Source: Stereum hirsutum FP-91666 SS1 (lineage: Eukaryota > Basidiomycota > Agaricomycetes > Russulales > Stereaceae). From it: a DNA stretch of 64,000 nucleotides. Each line of letters opens with the position of its first letter. Positions within the stretch are counted from its first letter, which is position 1. Of the stretch, positions 31,813 through 43,602 are shown in pieces. A program made the translations under genes and the position numbers. Under the pieces are notes generated by a model. The model worked only from the letters and a program-made list of their open reading frames with translations. It searched no databases and had not been told where the DNA came from. Location of the stretch: NCBI RefSeq assembly GCF_000264905.1, contig NW_006763143.1:90084-154083 (forward strand), in the 5' to 3' direction.

Positions 31813-34408
31813 ATGTCGCCTTCCAATGACAGCGATGCCCAAACACTCCCCGTTCGAAAGCTTGGTATACAGAGCCAATCCTGGAACACGCAGAGCGACC
31901 TCAACAGCAGTCGCCAGGCGCTTCAGACTGAGATCTATGGCAAAATTATCCGAAACGACGCCAACGTATTCCGTCGCCTACGTGTACATGATGTTTCGGA
32001 TGCCTTCGTGGATGCCTGTGCTGCCTGCCTCTGCGAAGACAATGCTGCCGCGATCGCCAAACTCAAGGAGCTTGAGCGGAACGCCACTGTGACGAGGAAG
32101 GCTGATAATGACGGGACGGGTAGAAAAGAGACTGAGATGTACGGTCCCATAGTATGTATACACCCCTTCTTTCTTCTACGGATTGTAGCTCAAAGTCTTG
32201 TCCTACTGTGCAGCGCACGATTCTGGACTACATCCGGAACTTCAAAGAGCCGACTGATGACCCGCCAAACGTACCCGCGTCCTCCGAGTCGACAAAACCT
32301 CGTGTCTTTTTGAGTGGTTTGAAACTCAAGGGAGACGAGACGATCCACGACTTTCACTTTCCGGGGGAGATCCCAGACTTGACGGCGCTCGCTGACGGCG
32401 ATGATATTGGTTACACCCAAAGCTTATGGAGGGTCAGAGATTGGTTTCTCGAAATCAAGGCCACACGAGCGCAGTCCGGATCCGGGATCACAGAACCGTC
32501 CTCTACAAACATCCTCGTTCAGTGCACCGACTATGCACGCCTTCATTTGTCCGCGCGGCCGTTCTTCCTTTTCTCCGTGGGCGTCACCTACGCGGGATCC
32601 GAGGTCTGCGCTCTCATTTTCGATCGTGATGGCGCGACCGTTTCGCCTCCTCTTTTGTTATGGGATGCATCGAACGATACAATCAATATGGACGCCGTCA
32701 AACACTTCATTCGCCTCATTCGCAGTCTTACGTGCATCTGTTCCCTCCAAGACCTCGGCCAGGATCCTACCGTCACATTGCTTCAGGACGGTCCAGTCGG
32801 AGAAGAGATCAGGCTCTCTATAACTCAGGCACTTGGTGCGGAGGTCAGCCGGTGGGAATCTTCCATCGAAATGCTCCAGCAAAACCGTCATAATCTTCAA
32901 CCAGGCAACGACGAGAAACGGAAGCAGCTCGATGGAGAACTGAAGAACGCCAGAAAGCAACTGAGGCTCGCGAAGGACGATATGTGCCAACCGATGTACC
33001 CATCTTTCGTGACCTCACTCGGCGGTCGAGATTCGCGTCGCTGGTGCACGATCGGTGCTCCCATCTGGAGCTCTTTGTCCTTCATTGGACGTGGAACTAG
33101 TGCATGGCGCGTTAGGGAGTACAAGGACGGGGCTCTAGTCGGCCCTGAGTTAGTCATGAAGAACGCTTGGAGGACTTTGAACCGAGCTAGCGAGACCTCC
33201 ATCTACGATCGCGTCCAAGGAACTCATCCTGGACTCTCAGTCTTCCACACTGGCAGTGATGTGTACTATCCTCGACCCATAGACGACCCTACGAAGGTTG
33301 CGATCACGGTATACGGTCCACGTGGTACCGATGTTGCGTCAGGCGGGAGGGACTTATGTCTACACCGTATTTTCCTCGCGACTGTCGGTCGCGCTTTGTG
33401 GAAGTACGGGTCAGATTTACAGCTTGTAATGGGTCTTCGTTCTGCAGTGGAAGGTGAGTAGCTCTATCTGTCCAGTATACGCTCGACTAAACCCTTTCGA
33501 CTCGGCTTAGCGCACAAGTTCTTGTCCGACCAGGGCATACTTCATCGTGACATCTCAGCGGGAAATGTGGGTTATTGAATTGTTTACTCTGAGCAGCTAC
33601 TCATACGTGCGATACTATGGACCAGATCTTGCTATTCGAATCCTGGCCATCGCTAACGGGGCACGCAGGATTCTTGACCGACCTGGAGCTCGCACACATC
33701 AGCAAGAATGCAACAGTCGAGAAAATATGGAAGGACGTTATAGCCGTTCCACCACAGCCGATCACTGGTGCGCATTCGGGCAGGTGCACGACACCTTCGG
33801 AAAGAAAACATTGGGTGTTCAGCACGAACACCGTCGAGCACAAGGACGCTATGACGGTGATCACTTCCCGTACATATATTAACATCGCTTCCTCTTAGCT
33901 GATTTTTCAATGACAGGGTACGGCACAATTCATGGCGGTCGACGTGCTCACAGCAGGCATGCTGGGCAAGCAGATCAGCCAGCAACCTCACCACGATCTT
34001 GAATCCGTTCTGTGGGTCCTCGGGTATTGCGTTATCAGACATACCAACAGCGTCATCGCTACAGACAGCAGCATTGAGAAGACAACACTCAAGGCGTGGT
34101 CCACATTGTGCAGGGACGCTTTCGGGCATAACACTCTTGCCCGCATACAGAAGTCTCGAAAGGACAAGACACCGCTTCTGTTCCACGAAGACACGCAATG
34201 TCCCTTGGACTTACTGCCCGTTCTCGAGCGCCACATCTCAAGCGAGATGCGAGAATTATTGAGCGCAGCTGCGGAGCTCGTTGGGGACCAATTGATAGCT
34301 TACTCTCATGGGAAAAGGAGGGAACCGGCTCTTCTGACATATGCCTCGGTCCTCAAAATATTCGACGATGCGGTCGCACAGATGAAACTGGCCGCGGGTA
34401 TGACGTAG
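31813..34408 (+). CDS. Fungal-type protein kinase (FunK1 family)
   Basis: Five exons (31813-32151, 32214-33453, 33511-33566, 33626-33856 and 33917-34408) join in frame to 785 residues. FunK1 kinases are expanded in multicellular fungi; substrates are unknown. The N-terminal region carries 'TEIYGKIIRNDANVFRRLRV' and 'FFLFSVGVTYAGSEVCALIF'. The kinase lobe shows 'FIGRGTSAWRVREY' (glycine-rich loop), 'LVMKNAWR' (likely ATP-binding lysine), 'DQGILHRDISAGN' (catalytic loop, Asp as base), 'AGFLTDLELAH' (DLE where most kinases have DFG) and 'GTAQFMAVDVL' (activation segment end). 'HDLESVLWVLGYCVIRH' is typical of the family's C-lobe. The start is the ATG at 31813; an in-frame stretch reaches further back but without a better ATG. 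Confidence 0.9.
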
Positions 34409-34543
34409 ATGCGTTGTAGCGGGGAAATTGGGAAGAAATGGACATTTAAGGGAGTGGACTTCTGTTTTACGCTGTACTTTGGCACATGTGGCATAGAATC
34501 ACCCATCAATAATATATTTTGAGCGATTCGAAGGACATAGCAT

Positions 34544-34741
34544 TAGGGGAGTTCAGAGTGGCGGGCAGAGAGGCGGGTCGCGAGTCGCTTCTGCGCCGCG
34601 CTCGTTTCTCGTTTCTCCCACGATTTTGCAGGTCCTTCTCCATTATCAGGATGGAGTAGAGGGCCTTGGGGTCGCTGGAAAAGCGAACCGAGAAGCGACT
34701 CGTCAGACACGACCCAGAAACGGGCACTCTGAACTCCCCTA
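34544..34741. mobile_element. Short MITE with TA flanks
   Basis: The ends are inverted copies: TAGGGGAGTTCAGAGTG at the left and CACTCTGAACTCCCCTA at the right. Farther in, 'gggtcg..cgagtcgcttct' pairs with 'agaagcgactcg..cgaccc'. The 198-base unit is flanked by TA, the target preferred by Tc1/mariner transposases. There is no coding capacity. Confidence 0.8.
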
Positions 34742-35072
34742 AGTATTATGAGGAATCAGTTGGGAATCAGGCCATCGGCGCCACAAATTTTCATGTCCCG
34801 GCTGCACCCGGCACTTTTTGAAGTTGAAATTGACGGTGACTCAAATATGGCGATGATTCCGAGTCTTCACGAATGGCTTGCTCGGGACTATACAGACTAC
34901 TCTCTCCGATACTCACACTTCCAGCTTTGCTTCCGCTCCTTGTTCTTGTAGGTAGCAAGTCTTTAACTGCTAAGATTGGGTAACGCCTGTTCGCTTAATC
35001 AGACTTGCATTGACCAGGATTTCTTCCTTCTGCCAGTGTCCCAGCTCGACTGTATCCACCATATTCGAGATC

Positions 35073-35888
35073 ATGAGTTCAAGCCTGAACTACTGCGGCT
35101 CTGGAAACCAGGGCATTTCTCATCGCCTTTTCACACTCTGCGAGCTTCTTCAAGGCTATTCGACCGCGGACCTCATCTCCCACTGCCCCGAATGCAACTT
35201 CTTCTACATCACCTGCTGCCAACACAAAAACATCATCCAGTCCTGTAGGAAACCCTGCCACCACTTCCGTCTTGTATTTACCGATGGTGCATCCTTCAAT
35301 AACGGTCGTGATGGACCTCAGACTGGTATCGGAGGTGCGATGGGATCAGAAGAGAACTCAGGCGTGCAGCAGTGGTCTGTTCCGATCGATGAGGCGATCG
35401 ATCCGTTGCCCGACGTGAAGAGGACAAGTCAGAGGGCGGAGTTATTAGCTGCCTTAGAAGGTTTACGAAGGTTGAGCGGCCTGGATGAGGTGTGTCATAC
35501 GAAGTATAGGATGAAGCACGAGGCAATGCTTCAGAAGGAGACGAAGCAATGGATCATCGCGACTGATTCGGAGCATGTGGTGAAGTGCATGACGGAGCTG
35601 CTGCCAGGCTGGAAGGTCCGTTCCATAACTCTCCGTTTCTTTTTGATACGTCCTGCTTAGGGTTCCGTTCACTTTCGTCCGCTCGCCAAGATGAATGGGT
35701 GGAAGAACAGTAAAGGAAGCCGACCTGCGAACCTCGACCTGTTTCAGGCTCTGGATGCTGCTGTCCATCTGGAAGAGCAGAAACAGCCGGTATGCGTCGG
35801 TTTTTGGCTCATTCCCAGACAGAACAATGTTGTCGCCAATCGTCTAGCAAAACGCGCCGCTCAAGCGACGAGACCTGTCGTATCGTAG
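35073..35888 (+). CDS. RNase H-like protein with N-terminal Cys/His cluster (copy 1)
   Basis: Two exons (35073-35615 and 35661-35888) give 256 residues. An N-terminal CxxC-x6-CCxH cluster ('HCPECNFFYITCCQH') may bind zinc. The RNase H fold follows: 'RLVFTDGASFNNG' (first Asp), 'SQRAELLAALEGL' (Glu) and 'WIIATDSEHVVKCM' (second Asp). The last motif reads 'NNVVANRLAKRAA', where active RNase H enzymes normally have Asp in place of the Asn after the Ala. Activity may therefore be lost. An acceptor at 35,690 would remove ten residues and give a junction closer to the second copy. The paralogue is 704 bases downstream on the same strand. Confidence 0.82.
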
Positions 35889-36592
35889 CTTGCGTGTTGG
35901 TGGGTTCATTCCTCTGTGACTTTACCACTGTCGTATGCTGACCGCATCCTCATCAAAAGCTGTGACCATAGGCTTACTTTTGCTTTGTAAATATTGTCCA
36001 TTTTAGACGCGGCCACTTCTTCCGAATGCTCGTCTAGTGCCACATTGAACTCTGTGACTGAAGTCCTACATCTCCTATCGAATGTCTCTGGATCTTCTCA
36101 GGCACTCTTATGGACGATATCGTGGTCTTAGCTCAGAATGCTTTATATCGTGCGATTTCCCGTTCCACATAGTAACCTCCATTGTAGGGAGTGCCGCACA
36201 TCCTTCGGCGATGAAAATGCCGCGAGTCGTCGCGATATTACACATACTGTCTTCATCCAGTGTTGTGGAATTTCTGTGTTGCATTGGTTTTACTTACACC
36301 TTGAGGTATATAGTACATCACACCTACCGACCATATTTACTCCATGTATCCGTACTTGCCTTGTCACCCTCTCCAACTCATATTCCCTCGTGCTACCGCG
36401 AGCGCCACACGCCGAGTGGCACAAATGATCCGCGGGTCTCACGTGACGGCATGCCCCGATCTTTTTCTTTTCCTCATTTTGTCTTCCACCTCCGTTCTTC
36501 AGCTTCCCCCTCTTGCTCAGTCTTTATAACTAGCGTCATCCTGGGATTCTTGCTGCCTGTTTCTTCTTGGCTTTCTTTCCTCCACTACTCCG
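35889..36592. other. Intergenic region between the RNase H-like genes
   Basis: A plus-strand open frame (36,082-36,723) overlaps the next gene's start in another frame and shows no domain. I treat the stretch as 3' flank of copy 1 plus promoter of copy 2. Confidence 0.4.
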
Positions 36593-37337
36593 ATGTACCA
36601 ACCAAACTCGGGCGACAACGGCGAATCTGCAGAGGTTGGGTGTGGCGTCTTCAACCGTCGCGTCTACTTCTGCGCCAAACAACAAGCATTCGATACCGCC
36701 GACCTCATCGAGCAATGCTATAAATGTGACAGATTATATCCTATGTGCTGTGCTCACGTCTTCAATCAAGTCGACGTCTGTCACTCCACTCCCCTCATCT
36801 TCACCGACGGCGCATGTCTTGCGAACGGTCACCGCAACGCTCAGGCAGGAATAGGTGTCGCGGTTGGAATGTGCGAAAAGGATCAAATGGCTGCTCCGGT
36901 AGACGACCGCATGGATGGAGTAGGGAAGCATACAAATCAGAGGGCGGAATTGCTGGCGGCGCTGGAAGGCTTGAAGATGATGAGCCGAATTACCCCTATA
37001 GACGATGATGAAGCCCAGAGGTTGAGGGATCAGGCAGATCGAGGAGAGTTCGTCATTCTCGCTCAGACCGCAATTGTCATGTCTCTGGTTTCACATCATC
37101 TTTCCATTGTGATGACTTTGTGTCCGCGTGTAGAGGAACGGTTGGACAACATTCCAGGGCACGGTACCGTCCAACCTGGACCTGTTCCGCCAACTTGAAG
37201 CAGTCACCGAGATTGAAGAGACTCGAGCAATATCCGTGGGATTCTGGCATGTGCCAAGGGTGCTCAACACTGTCGCCGACTCGCTGTCGAAACGTGGCGC
37301 TCGTGCTGCAGCAAATTGCTTTCTAATTTTACCATGA
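36593..37337 (+). CDS. RNase H-like protein with N-terminal Cys/His cluster (copy 2)
   Basis: Two exons (36593-37075 and 37134-37337) give 228 residues. The Cys/His cluster is conserved ('QCYKCDRLYPMCCAH'). RNase H motifs are 'LIFTDGACLANG' (first Asp), 'NQRAELLAALEGL' (Glu) and 'LNTVADSLSKRGA' (last Asp present, unlike copy 1). The segment that should hold the third acidic residue reads 'FVILAQTAI' just before the intron, with no Asp. A shifted frame inside the proposed intron reads 'SDRNCHVSGFT', which could be the lost motif. Either a short indel destroyed it or the splicing differs from my model. Confidence 0.78.
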
Positions 37338-38124
37338 AGTGGCTTCAAGAGCTTGTCCTCTCCGTTGTGAGTAGCTACTACCGCCAAACTACCGCATAGC
37401 GCTCTAATCTTTCGTCTCACTCCGACCGTATTTTGATGCAGGCCTGTCTACACGTGTAAATGTTCGCTCGCTTCCTGGAGATTTCCTGCTGGAATTCACT
37501 CTAGTGCAACTACCTAATGGTCTTGTTTCCGTAGTGTCGTAAAGCATCATACTTTTTATAGCCGGTCTTGTTAGCAATGGTCAAATAAATGTGACCTTAC
37601 TTGTTGTTCTGCAGAATCTCACGCCCTTCAGAAGAGTCCACTCAATTCTCCTCTGCTACTCTGGCTTGTATGTTCTCTGGCTGGGCATCGATTCAAGCGG
37701 AGTTGACGCTACGGCGTGGGGATCTAGCGCTGCCGCTCTGGCGTCTTGTGAAACAAGCAACTAGTACTCGCTGATTATGGGATCCTGCGGCTGTGGCGTG
37801 TGGCGTGTGGCACTGTGACTAGTGGGCCTGAGTGCGATGCAGTGTTTCCGACTTTATATCGTGGTACGTGTCCTTCTTCACGATTCCGCGCTTTTCCTTT
37901 TGGGCGCTCATTTCAAGACGCCAATATAACGAAAGGGCTCTTTGAAAGTCGCCTGCCTTTATCCTAGTGATTTTTGCTCTCCACCTTCTCCCCACAATCG
38001 GTACCGTCTCGAGGATCTTCAACCAGCAACCTAGTCTCGGACTGGTTCGTCGAATTTGTCTTTCCCCCTTACGGCTGGAAGCGAACAGCTAATTCGGATG
38101 CACTATGATTATCTTCGGTAGACC
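37338..38124. other. Intergenic, nothing recognised
   Basis: No supported gene or repeat was seen. The region separates the second RNase H-like gene from the F-box gene and must contain the latter's promoter. Confidence 0.4.
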
Positions 38125-39498
38125 ATGAATTCCCCATTTTCCACGAAGTGTCCACCGGAAATTCTAGTCGAATGCTTCATATACTGCGTTCACCCAGACA
38201 CCCCAGACGTAGACCCTGATTCCGCTCCGATTCTTCTCACCCACATATGTCGTCGTTGGCGCGAGATTGCCCTCCAGACCCCTCTGCTATGGTCGCGTCT
38301 TCGGCTTGATCAATTACTACGACCCGCATTGGTCCCTTTTGGACGTCACCTTCAGCGCTCGAATGGCATGCAGCTTACATGTCTGCTCCGAGACTCGAAT
38401 CAAGCTGGTGGTGGGCAGTATGACCCCTTCCTTCTTCGTCTACTCGAGGAACATGACAGATGGTACGACATAGCGCTCGCTGGACCGTTCAGGCAGAGCA
38501 ATGTCTACCTTTCGGCCCCCGAAATCGCCTTTCCGCGACTTCATAGCCTCCAGCTTCTGGACTGGCCGAATGATGCCAGTACCTCGCTACGTCACATTTT
38601 TAAGAACTCGCCGAACCTACGTCGCCTCGCCCTCAAGGTTCCCTATATATACGACTGTCTCAAACTCATGCCATCACACTCTCAGTTAACGACCCTCAAG
38701 ATTTGGAAGACGTCTAGCCTATCCCTCGAATGGAGACAGGAAGAACACGAACTCCAACTCTACTATGTCCTCTCGCAATGCACATCCCTAGAATCACTCA
38801 CGATCGGCACATTTGCATACTCGCAGATCGTGTTAGAGCCCGGAGGATTCGTCGAGCAACATATCGAACGACCACTTATCCTTTCGACCCTTCGCTTCTT
38901 CTCATTCCCAATCGCCGACCTCGACCTTCCTTCGATTTACCTCCGCGCATTCACTTTTCCTAACCTTTCCGAGCTCGAGATCTCTTCTACATGCAGACTC
39001 AACCTCGGATTTGCCTCACACCGCGCGGACCTGATGGATTTCGTGCGGCGGCATGGGGCGTTTGGGACCGTCCGCAAGTTGACGCTAGGACTACCCCCGT
39101 CTGCGGAGCTGGACTTTAGGTTAGAGATCGCGGAGCATTTCCCGAGTGTGGTGGAGATAGATCTGGCGGAGCCAGAGCCATATCTGACGCCTTGGGAAGG
39201 CTTTCACGACGGAGTCGTTCGCTTCCCGTTTGGAAGGTGGAGTCAGGATACCAGTAATGATTGGGCGGATTTCGTGGAGAGACGGTGGGCAGGTTCTGTA
39301 GGTGCTATCGTTGGACCGATGGGTGAGGATGAATCGAAAGCGGTTGAGCGGTTGAAGTGTCTTCGGATGGGAGTCGATGCGTACGCGTGCTTACAGTTGG
39401 TTAATGAGATCGCTTTGGAAAGGATAAAACGATGTGTGGAGGAGGGATTCGTCTTGGAACCTGTTCATTCGCGTCGCTGGTCGCTTGGAAGGTGGTAG
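38125..39498 (+). CDS. F-box protein
   Basis: This is a single-exon frame of 457 residues. The N-terminus is an F-box: 'CPPEILVECFIYCVH', then 'ILLTHICRRWREIALQTPLL' and 'WSRLRLDQL'. F-box proteins recruit substrates to SCF ubiquitin ligases through Skp1. The remainder has leucine-rich-repeat-like segments ('FPRLHSLQLLDWP', 'NLRRLALKVPYIYD', 'SLESLTIGTFAYS', 'FPNLSELEISSTCRLN') that probably form the substrate-binding surface. Such genes are highly expanded in Agaricomycetes, and the target cannot be guessed. The ATG at 38125 gives the expected short lead before the F-box. Confidence 0.86.
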   Translation: MNSPFSTKCPPEILVECFIYCVHPDTPDVDPDSAPILLTHICRRWREIALQTPLLWSRLRLDQLLRPALVPFGRHLQRSNGMQLTCLLRDSNQAGGGQYDPFLLRLLEEHDRWYDIALAGPFRQSNVYLSAPEIAFPRLHSLQLLDWPNDASTSLRHIFKNSPNLRRLALKVPYIYDCLKLMPSHSQLTTLKIWKTSSLSLEWRQEEHELQLYYVLSQCTSLESLTIGTFAYSQIVLEPGGFVEQHIERPLILSTLRFFSFPIADLDLPSIYLRAFTFPNLSELEISSTCRLNLGFASHRADLMDFVRRHGAFGTVRKLTLGLPPSAELDFRLEIAEHFPSVVEIDLAEPEPYLTPWEGFHDGVVRFPFGRWSQDTSNDWADFVERRWAGSVGAIVGPMGEDESKAVERLKCLRMGVDAYACLQLVNEIALERIKRCVEEGFVLEPVHSRRWSLGRW

Positions 39499-39983
39499 TT
39501 ATATTTGTGGTAGCCTTTCCTCCTGCTTTGGCTCCGTTTCGTCTCCGTAATTACCTGTCGGCATATCATATCATTCTATCTAGCCTCCGCTGTCACGATA
39601 CTTAGTACTCGTCATAAGCACCACTCAGACCTCGGCCAATCCCTTACTCATGTATGAACACGACTTATCACAATTTTTTGTCCGATATCATTATACTTAG
39701 CCGCCCTGATCATGAGAATGAACAAACAAAGAACTTTCCAAACTTGCCTTGATGGCCTAGTAGCATGATTACTTTTTTGGTTGTGCCGAGACGCTATTAT
39801 TACAATAACGGTTAAGTTGACCGAGCTGGTGTGGGTGTACGTGGCGAGGAATATTTGCATACATAGATGATGAAATGAAATCAGGGAAACGCCGAATCAC
39901 GAGAAAGGATAAGCATAATCACCCGCTCGGGACTATTAGCATAGCATGGCGTTGATGGCGTCAATACTTGCGAGCGTGTTCGG
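39499..39983. other. Intergenic, convergent 3' ends
   Basis: This stretch lies between the plus-strand F-box gene and the minus-strand monooxygenase gene. It is A/T-rich. No gene was seen. Confidence 0.4.
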
Positions 39984-42930
39984 CTAAAGCGACGTACCAG
40001 GCGGTCTATCGACATGCTCATCATTCAAATACCATGCCCCTACCCAAAAAACATCAGTCGCACTGCCAACACGCTCAAAAAGAATGACAGAAACGCTTAC
40101 GATCTCCCTTAATATACTTCTCGTTCTCTGTCTCACCATCCCCAAGCCAGAAGAACCGGTTCTTCGTGCGTTCGCGGTCGAGCCGTTCGTAGTCGAAGTC
40201 TTCCCAGCGAGGATTTGAGAGTGCGACGACGCCATGGAGGCCGGAACCTGCAATGGAGTCAGAAAATTTGGATAGATAGTACTTGCTAGTGAATTGAGGC
40301 TCTTACCGGGCCATAATCCTGTGATGGCGCCGTCTGGGCTTTTATACCACGAGTTGCATTGGTCGGTGTACACCGTCTACAAGAGCCGCTATATAGTCTC
40401 CGAAGAGCTCGAAGGCAGAACTATCTCACCTTTGGGAAGTACGCCTGAATCCGATCGACCGAGCAAATAGACCGGTCAGCACCATGCCACACCAGAAACA
40501 GAAACCAGACCAGCTCACCCGAACATACTCGTCATAATCCATCACCGCCTCCCTTTTCACCTCCATACTCCTCAACCTCTCCCTCTGGAGCTTCCTCACA
40601 CACTCCACCGCATAATCCACCTGCTTCTCAATCAACACCAATAAACTTCCAGAATTCAAACTCGAATTCGGCCCCAGACTGAGAAACATGTTCGGGAACC
40701 CGTCCACCGCGAGGGATAAGTACGATTCGGCGTGCGGCGTCCAGCGGGAGAGGAGCGAGAGGTTGTTGCGGCCGGTGATGGTGAAGGGGAGGTGGTAGGA
40801 TGTGTCGAAGCCTGTGGCGCAGATGAGAACGTCGAGCGGGATGTGGGTGGAGGAGGTGAGTTCGATGCCGGTGGGCGTTATGCGTTTGATCGGGGTCGTC
40901 TCCAAGTCGACCTAAGTGAATGGGGTCAGTGGAGTTCTACATCCATCGGGTGTGACGGATATATACGTTGTCTTCGCATAGAGACTCGAGGAACCCTGGT
41001 CCTGGTGTCAACCTCCGACATCCGACACCGAAGACGGGAATGACTATATACGTGGTCGAAGTATACCTCGTTAGCAACTCAAAGGGAGGACGAGAATAAT
41101 ATATGCGCACTATAATCGGCGATCCAAGGTTTCTTGGCCAGTTTCTTCCTCATCACTTCTTTGAAAAGCACCACAGCTCCCCTTTGAGCCTCCGAGTCTC
41201 GCTTTCCAACCGCATGGCTCGACTGCACATGTCGTCGTGGCAAGCAGACCGTGATAAACGTGGGCGCTGTCGTCAGGGGAAAACACAATCATGCGACTCA
41301 CGTTCAAATCAGCCTCCAAATCATGTCTGAACCGTTTATAATACTCCGGATCCTTGAACGACTCCAGATCCTCCTGTGTGAACTTGACTACATCGGCATA
41401 TCAATGCACAATCCGATCCACATCCCAAGACAGTGAGAGTAAAAGACAATGTAGCGGCGTACAATTCCCCACTTGAGGCTCTCGCTTGAGTAGCTCCCAG
41501 AGTTTCGCCTCCGCAAAGGATGCCGATATCCACGTCTTTCCTTTCACGAAGTTCGTCAGACGCTTGACTTTCGGTTGCAACGCAGGAACGATCTGAATCG
41601 CCGAGGAACCCTACACCATTCCAACCCCAACACATCCACCCATCCACCACACGCCTCAGACCTCATCCACTGGAATAAATTGAGAAAGCACGTACCAGCC
41701 CAATAACCCCAACATTCTTGTCCCCCCAGTCTTTAACGCCCTCCTGCCACGTCTCCCCCTCCGCATGCACATCCCACTGCGCGCTATGCAGTAATTTGCC
41801 TTTGAATGAGTGTAGACCTTCGATGGCGGGCCAGGCCCAGCGGCTGAGGACGCCTGTGCCGAGAAAGAGGACGTCCGCTGTATCTTCGAATTCTTCGTAC
41901 TCCACTCGTATCCCTTCATGTACACCGTTTGTCTCACTGTGACCGTCTATGCCATTCCTGCCATCAGGTGGCGACGATGTGACCACCGGCCTCCGAATCT
42001 TTAAGATCCACTTCGCGGCATTCTCGTCCCAGCGCGCGGAGACGAGCTCGTGTTGGAGACGGATGTGTTTCATGAGTTTGTATTTGTCGACGACGCCGCG
42101 GAGGTAGGCGAGGATTTCAGGGCCGGGGGCGTAGAAGGCTGACCATTGGGACTTGAGGAGGAGGCGGAAATGAAAGGGAAGGAAGAGGATGAATGGAGGT
42201 GAAGAGGGGCAATGGAGGTGGTTACGCGATGTGAACATGGCGAGAGGGGATGGAAGTGTAGGTGGATGTGCATGGTCGTAGTGGAGTCGATTGACGAGTT
42301 GGTCAGGACACGATGACAGCTCGATGTTGGGATGAAAAAACGGAAGGGACATACATTCTCTTCAAAGGTAAGCTGATACTAAAGCGCAAAACCAGACGTG
42401 TCAGCAATGCACAAGAACACAAGGACACACCCTGAGAAAGACATACACAATGCGAAGGAATATCACATGCCAACCCAGGATATCGATTCGCGAACCACGT
42501 CCCGCCCACTCCCGCCTGTTTCTCATATATCGTAAAATCGATATTCGGAATACGCTGCTGGAACCTATTTACCACGTCGATCCGCGCAGTTGAGTTCAGA
42601 GTGATGGTCATGGGTTACGAAAGGAAGGAAAGGGCAGCAAGGATGAAAAAAAAACACATACCGTATACCAGCGACAATCCCACTATACCCAGCCCCGATA
42701 CAAACGACCTTCATCCTTCTATAATCATCAATCGAGAACTCGCCGTTCTGATGCTCCTGCGTCTTCGTCGTCCTATTCGCGTTCGCGTTCGCATTCTGGG
42801 TCCCGCCGCTATTCAGATGGACATGGCCGATACCGTTGCTGTTGCCTGTTTGAGGATCCGAAGATTTCTGGAGGTGCTCTTCGACGTTTTGAAGACGAGA
42901 GGGAGCGGTGGCGGTGGGTATTTCGGCCAT
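39984..42930 (-). CDS. FAD-dependent monooxygenase, Baeyer-Villiger/FMO type
   Basis: The start at 42930 gives 'MAEIPTATAPSRLQNVEEH'. A variable Asn/Gln-rich lead of about 65 residues follows, and then the FAD Rossmann motif 'MKVVCIGAGYSGIVAGIRY'. Further exons read 'DFTIYEKQAGVGGTWFANRY', 'ACDIPSHC' and 'SAFYAPGPEILAYLRGV'. The FxGxxxHxxxW signature of Baeyer-Villiger enzymes appears as 'FKGKLLHSAQWD'. The second nucleotide site is 'GVIGLG' joined by splicing to 'SSAIQIVPALQPKVKRL'. Then come 'FTQEDLESFKDPEYYKRFRH', 'LDVLICATGFDTSYHLPFTI' and 'SLGPNSSLNSGSLLVLIEKQ'. The last exon, from about 40,065, ends 'WYLNDEHVDRPPGTSL'. Several introns of about 50-80 bases are needed. The enzyme probably inserts oxygen into a ketone or oxidises a heteroatom with NADPH; the substrate is unknown, and no biosynthetic partner lies next to it. 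Confidence 0.88.
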
Positions 42931-43602
42931 GATGAGTAGTCAGAAGGGAAACACAGAGCAGAGCAGCGCAGCGCCGAGGAGAGGAGAGAAGAGTAGCTGC
43001 GAGGTGAAGATCTTCGACAACAGGAACGCCACGGTGCACCCACAAAGTGATAGCGTTAACGATGAGCGATGAGCAACAAGTCGTTCGGGGCAAAGCTACG
43101 CTGACAGCAAGGTAAGCGTTAAGAGGAAGTGGTGTCAGCCCGCTCAAGTCAGATAAGTCCGGCGCAAGTATAGTATGCAGCATTCGTTATATGCAAATTA
43201 TCAAGGTTGGCTGGATGATCCCATCCGCCAACGACAAGAAAAAGTAAACGCAAGCGACGGAAGGAGAAAGATGAACCTGTGACCTATACCCGAAGCGGCA
43301 CGAGCGACGTTGTAAAGCTGAGATTCCCTATATATGGGTTCTAGAGACCCATGAGGAAGTAAAGGAAGGAGGCGTAATGACGAGGACGGGGACAATAGGT
43401 GTGGGTATGCTCTGTGGTTTACTCCCAGGAGAACACAAGGGGACTCACGGGTTCGTGTCTAGTGATTGGAACGGGGAGGTCGGTGTTCTCATGACCTGTC
43501 GACTGAGCGGGAAAGGACGACGCAGAGAAGCGGCGTGCTATAAGGGTTACTTGCTGTAGATGATGGTTCCTTCTTGTTTGGCGTGATCCAATGATAGGTA
43601 GT
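42931..43602. other. 5' flank of the monooxygenase gene
   Basis: No gene could be supported. Short frames on both strands lack motifs. The monooxygenase promoter should lie in the first few hundred bases. Confidence 0.35.
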
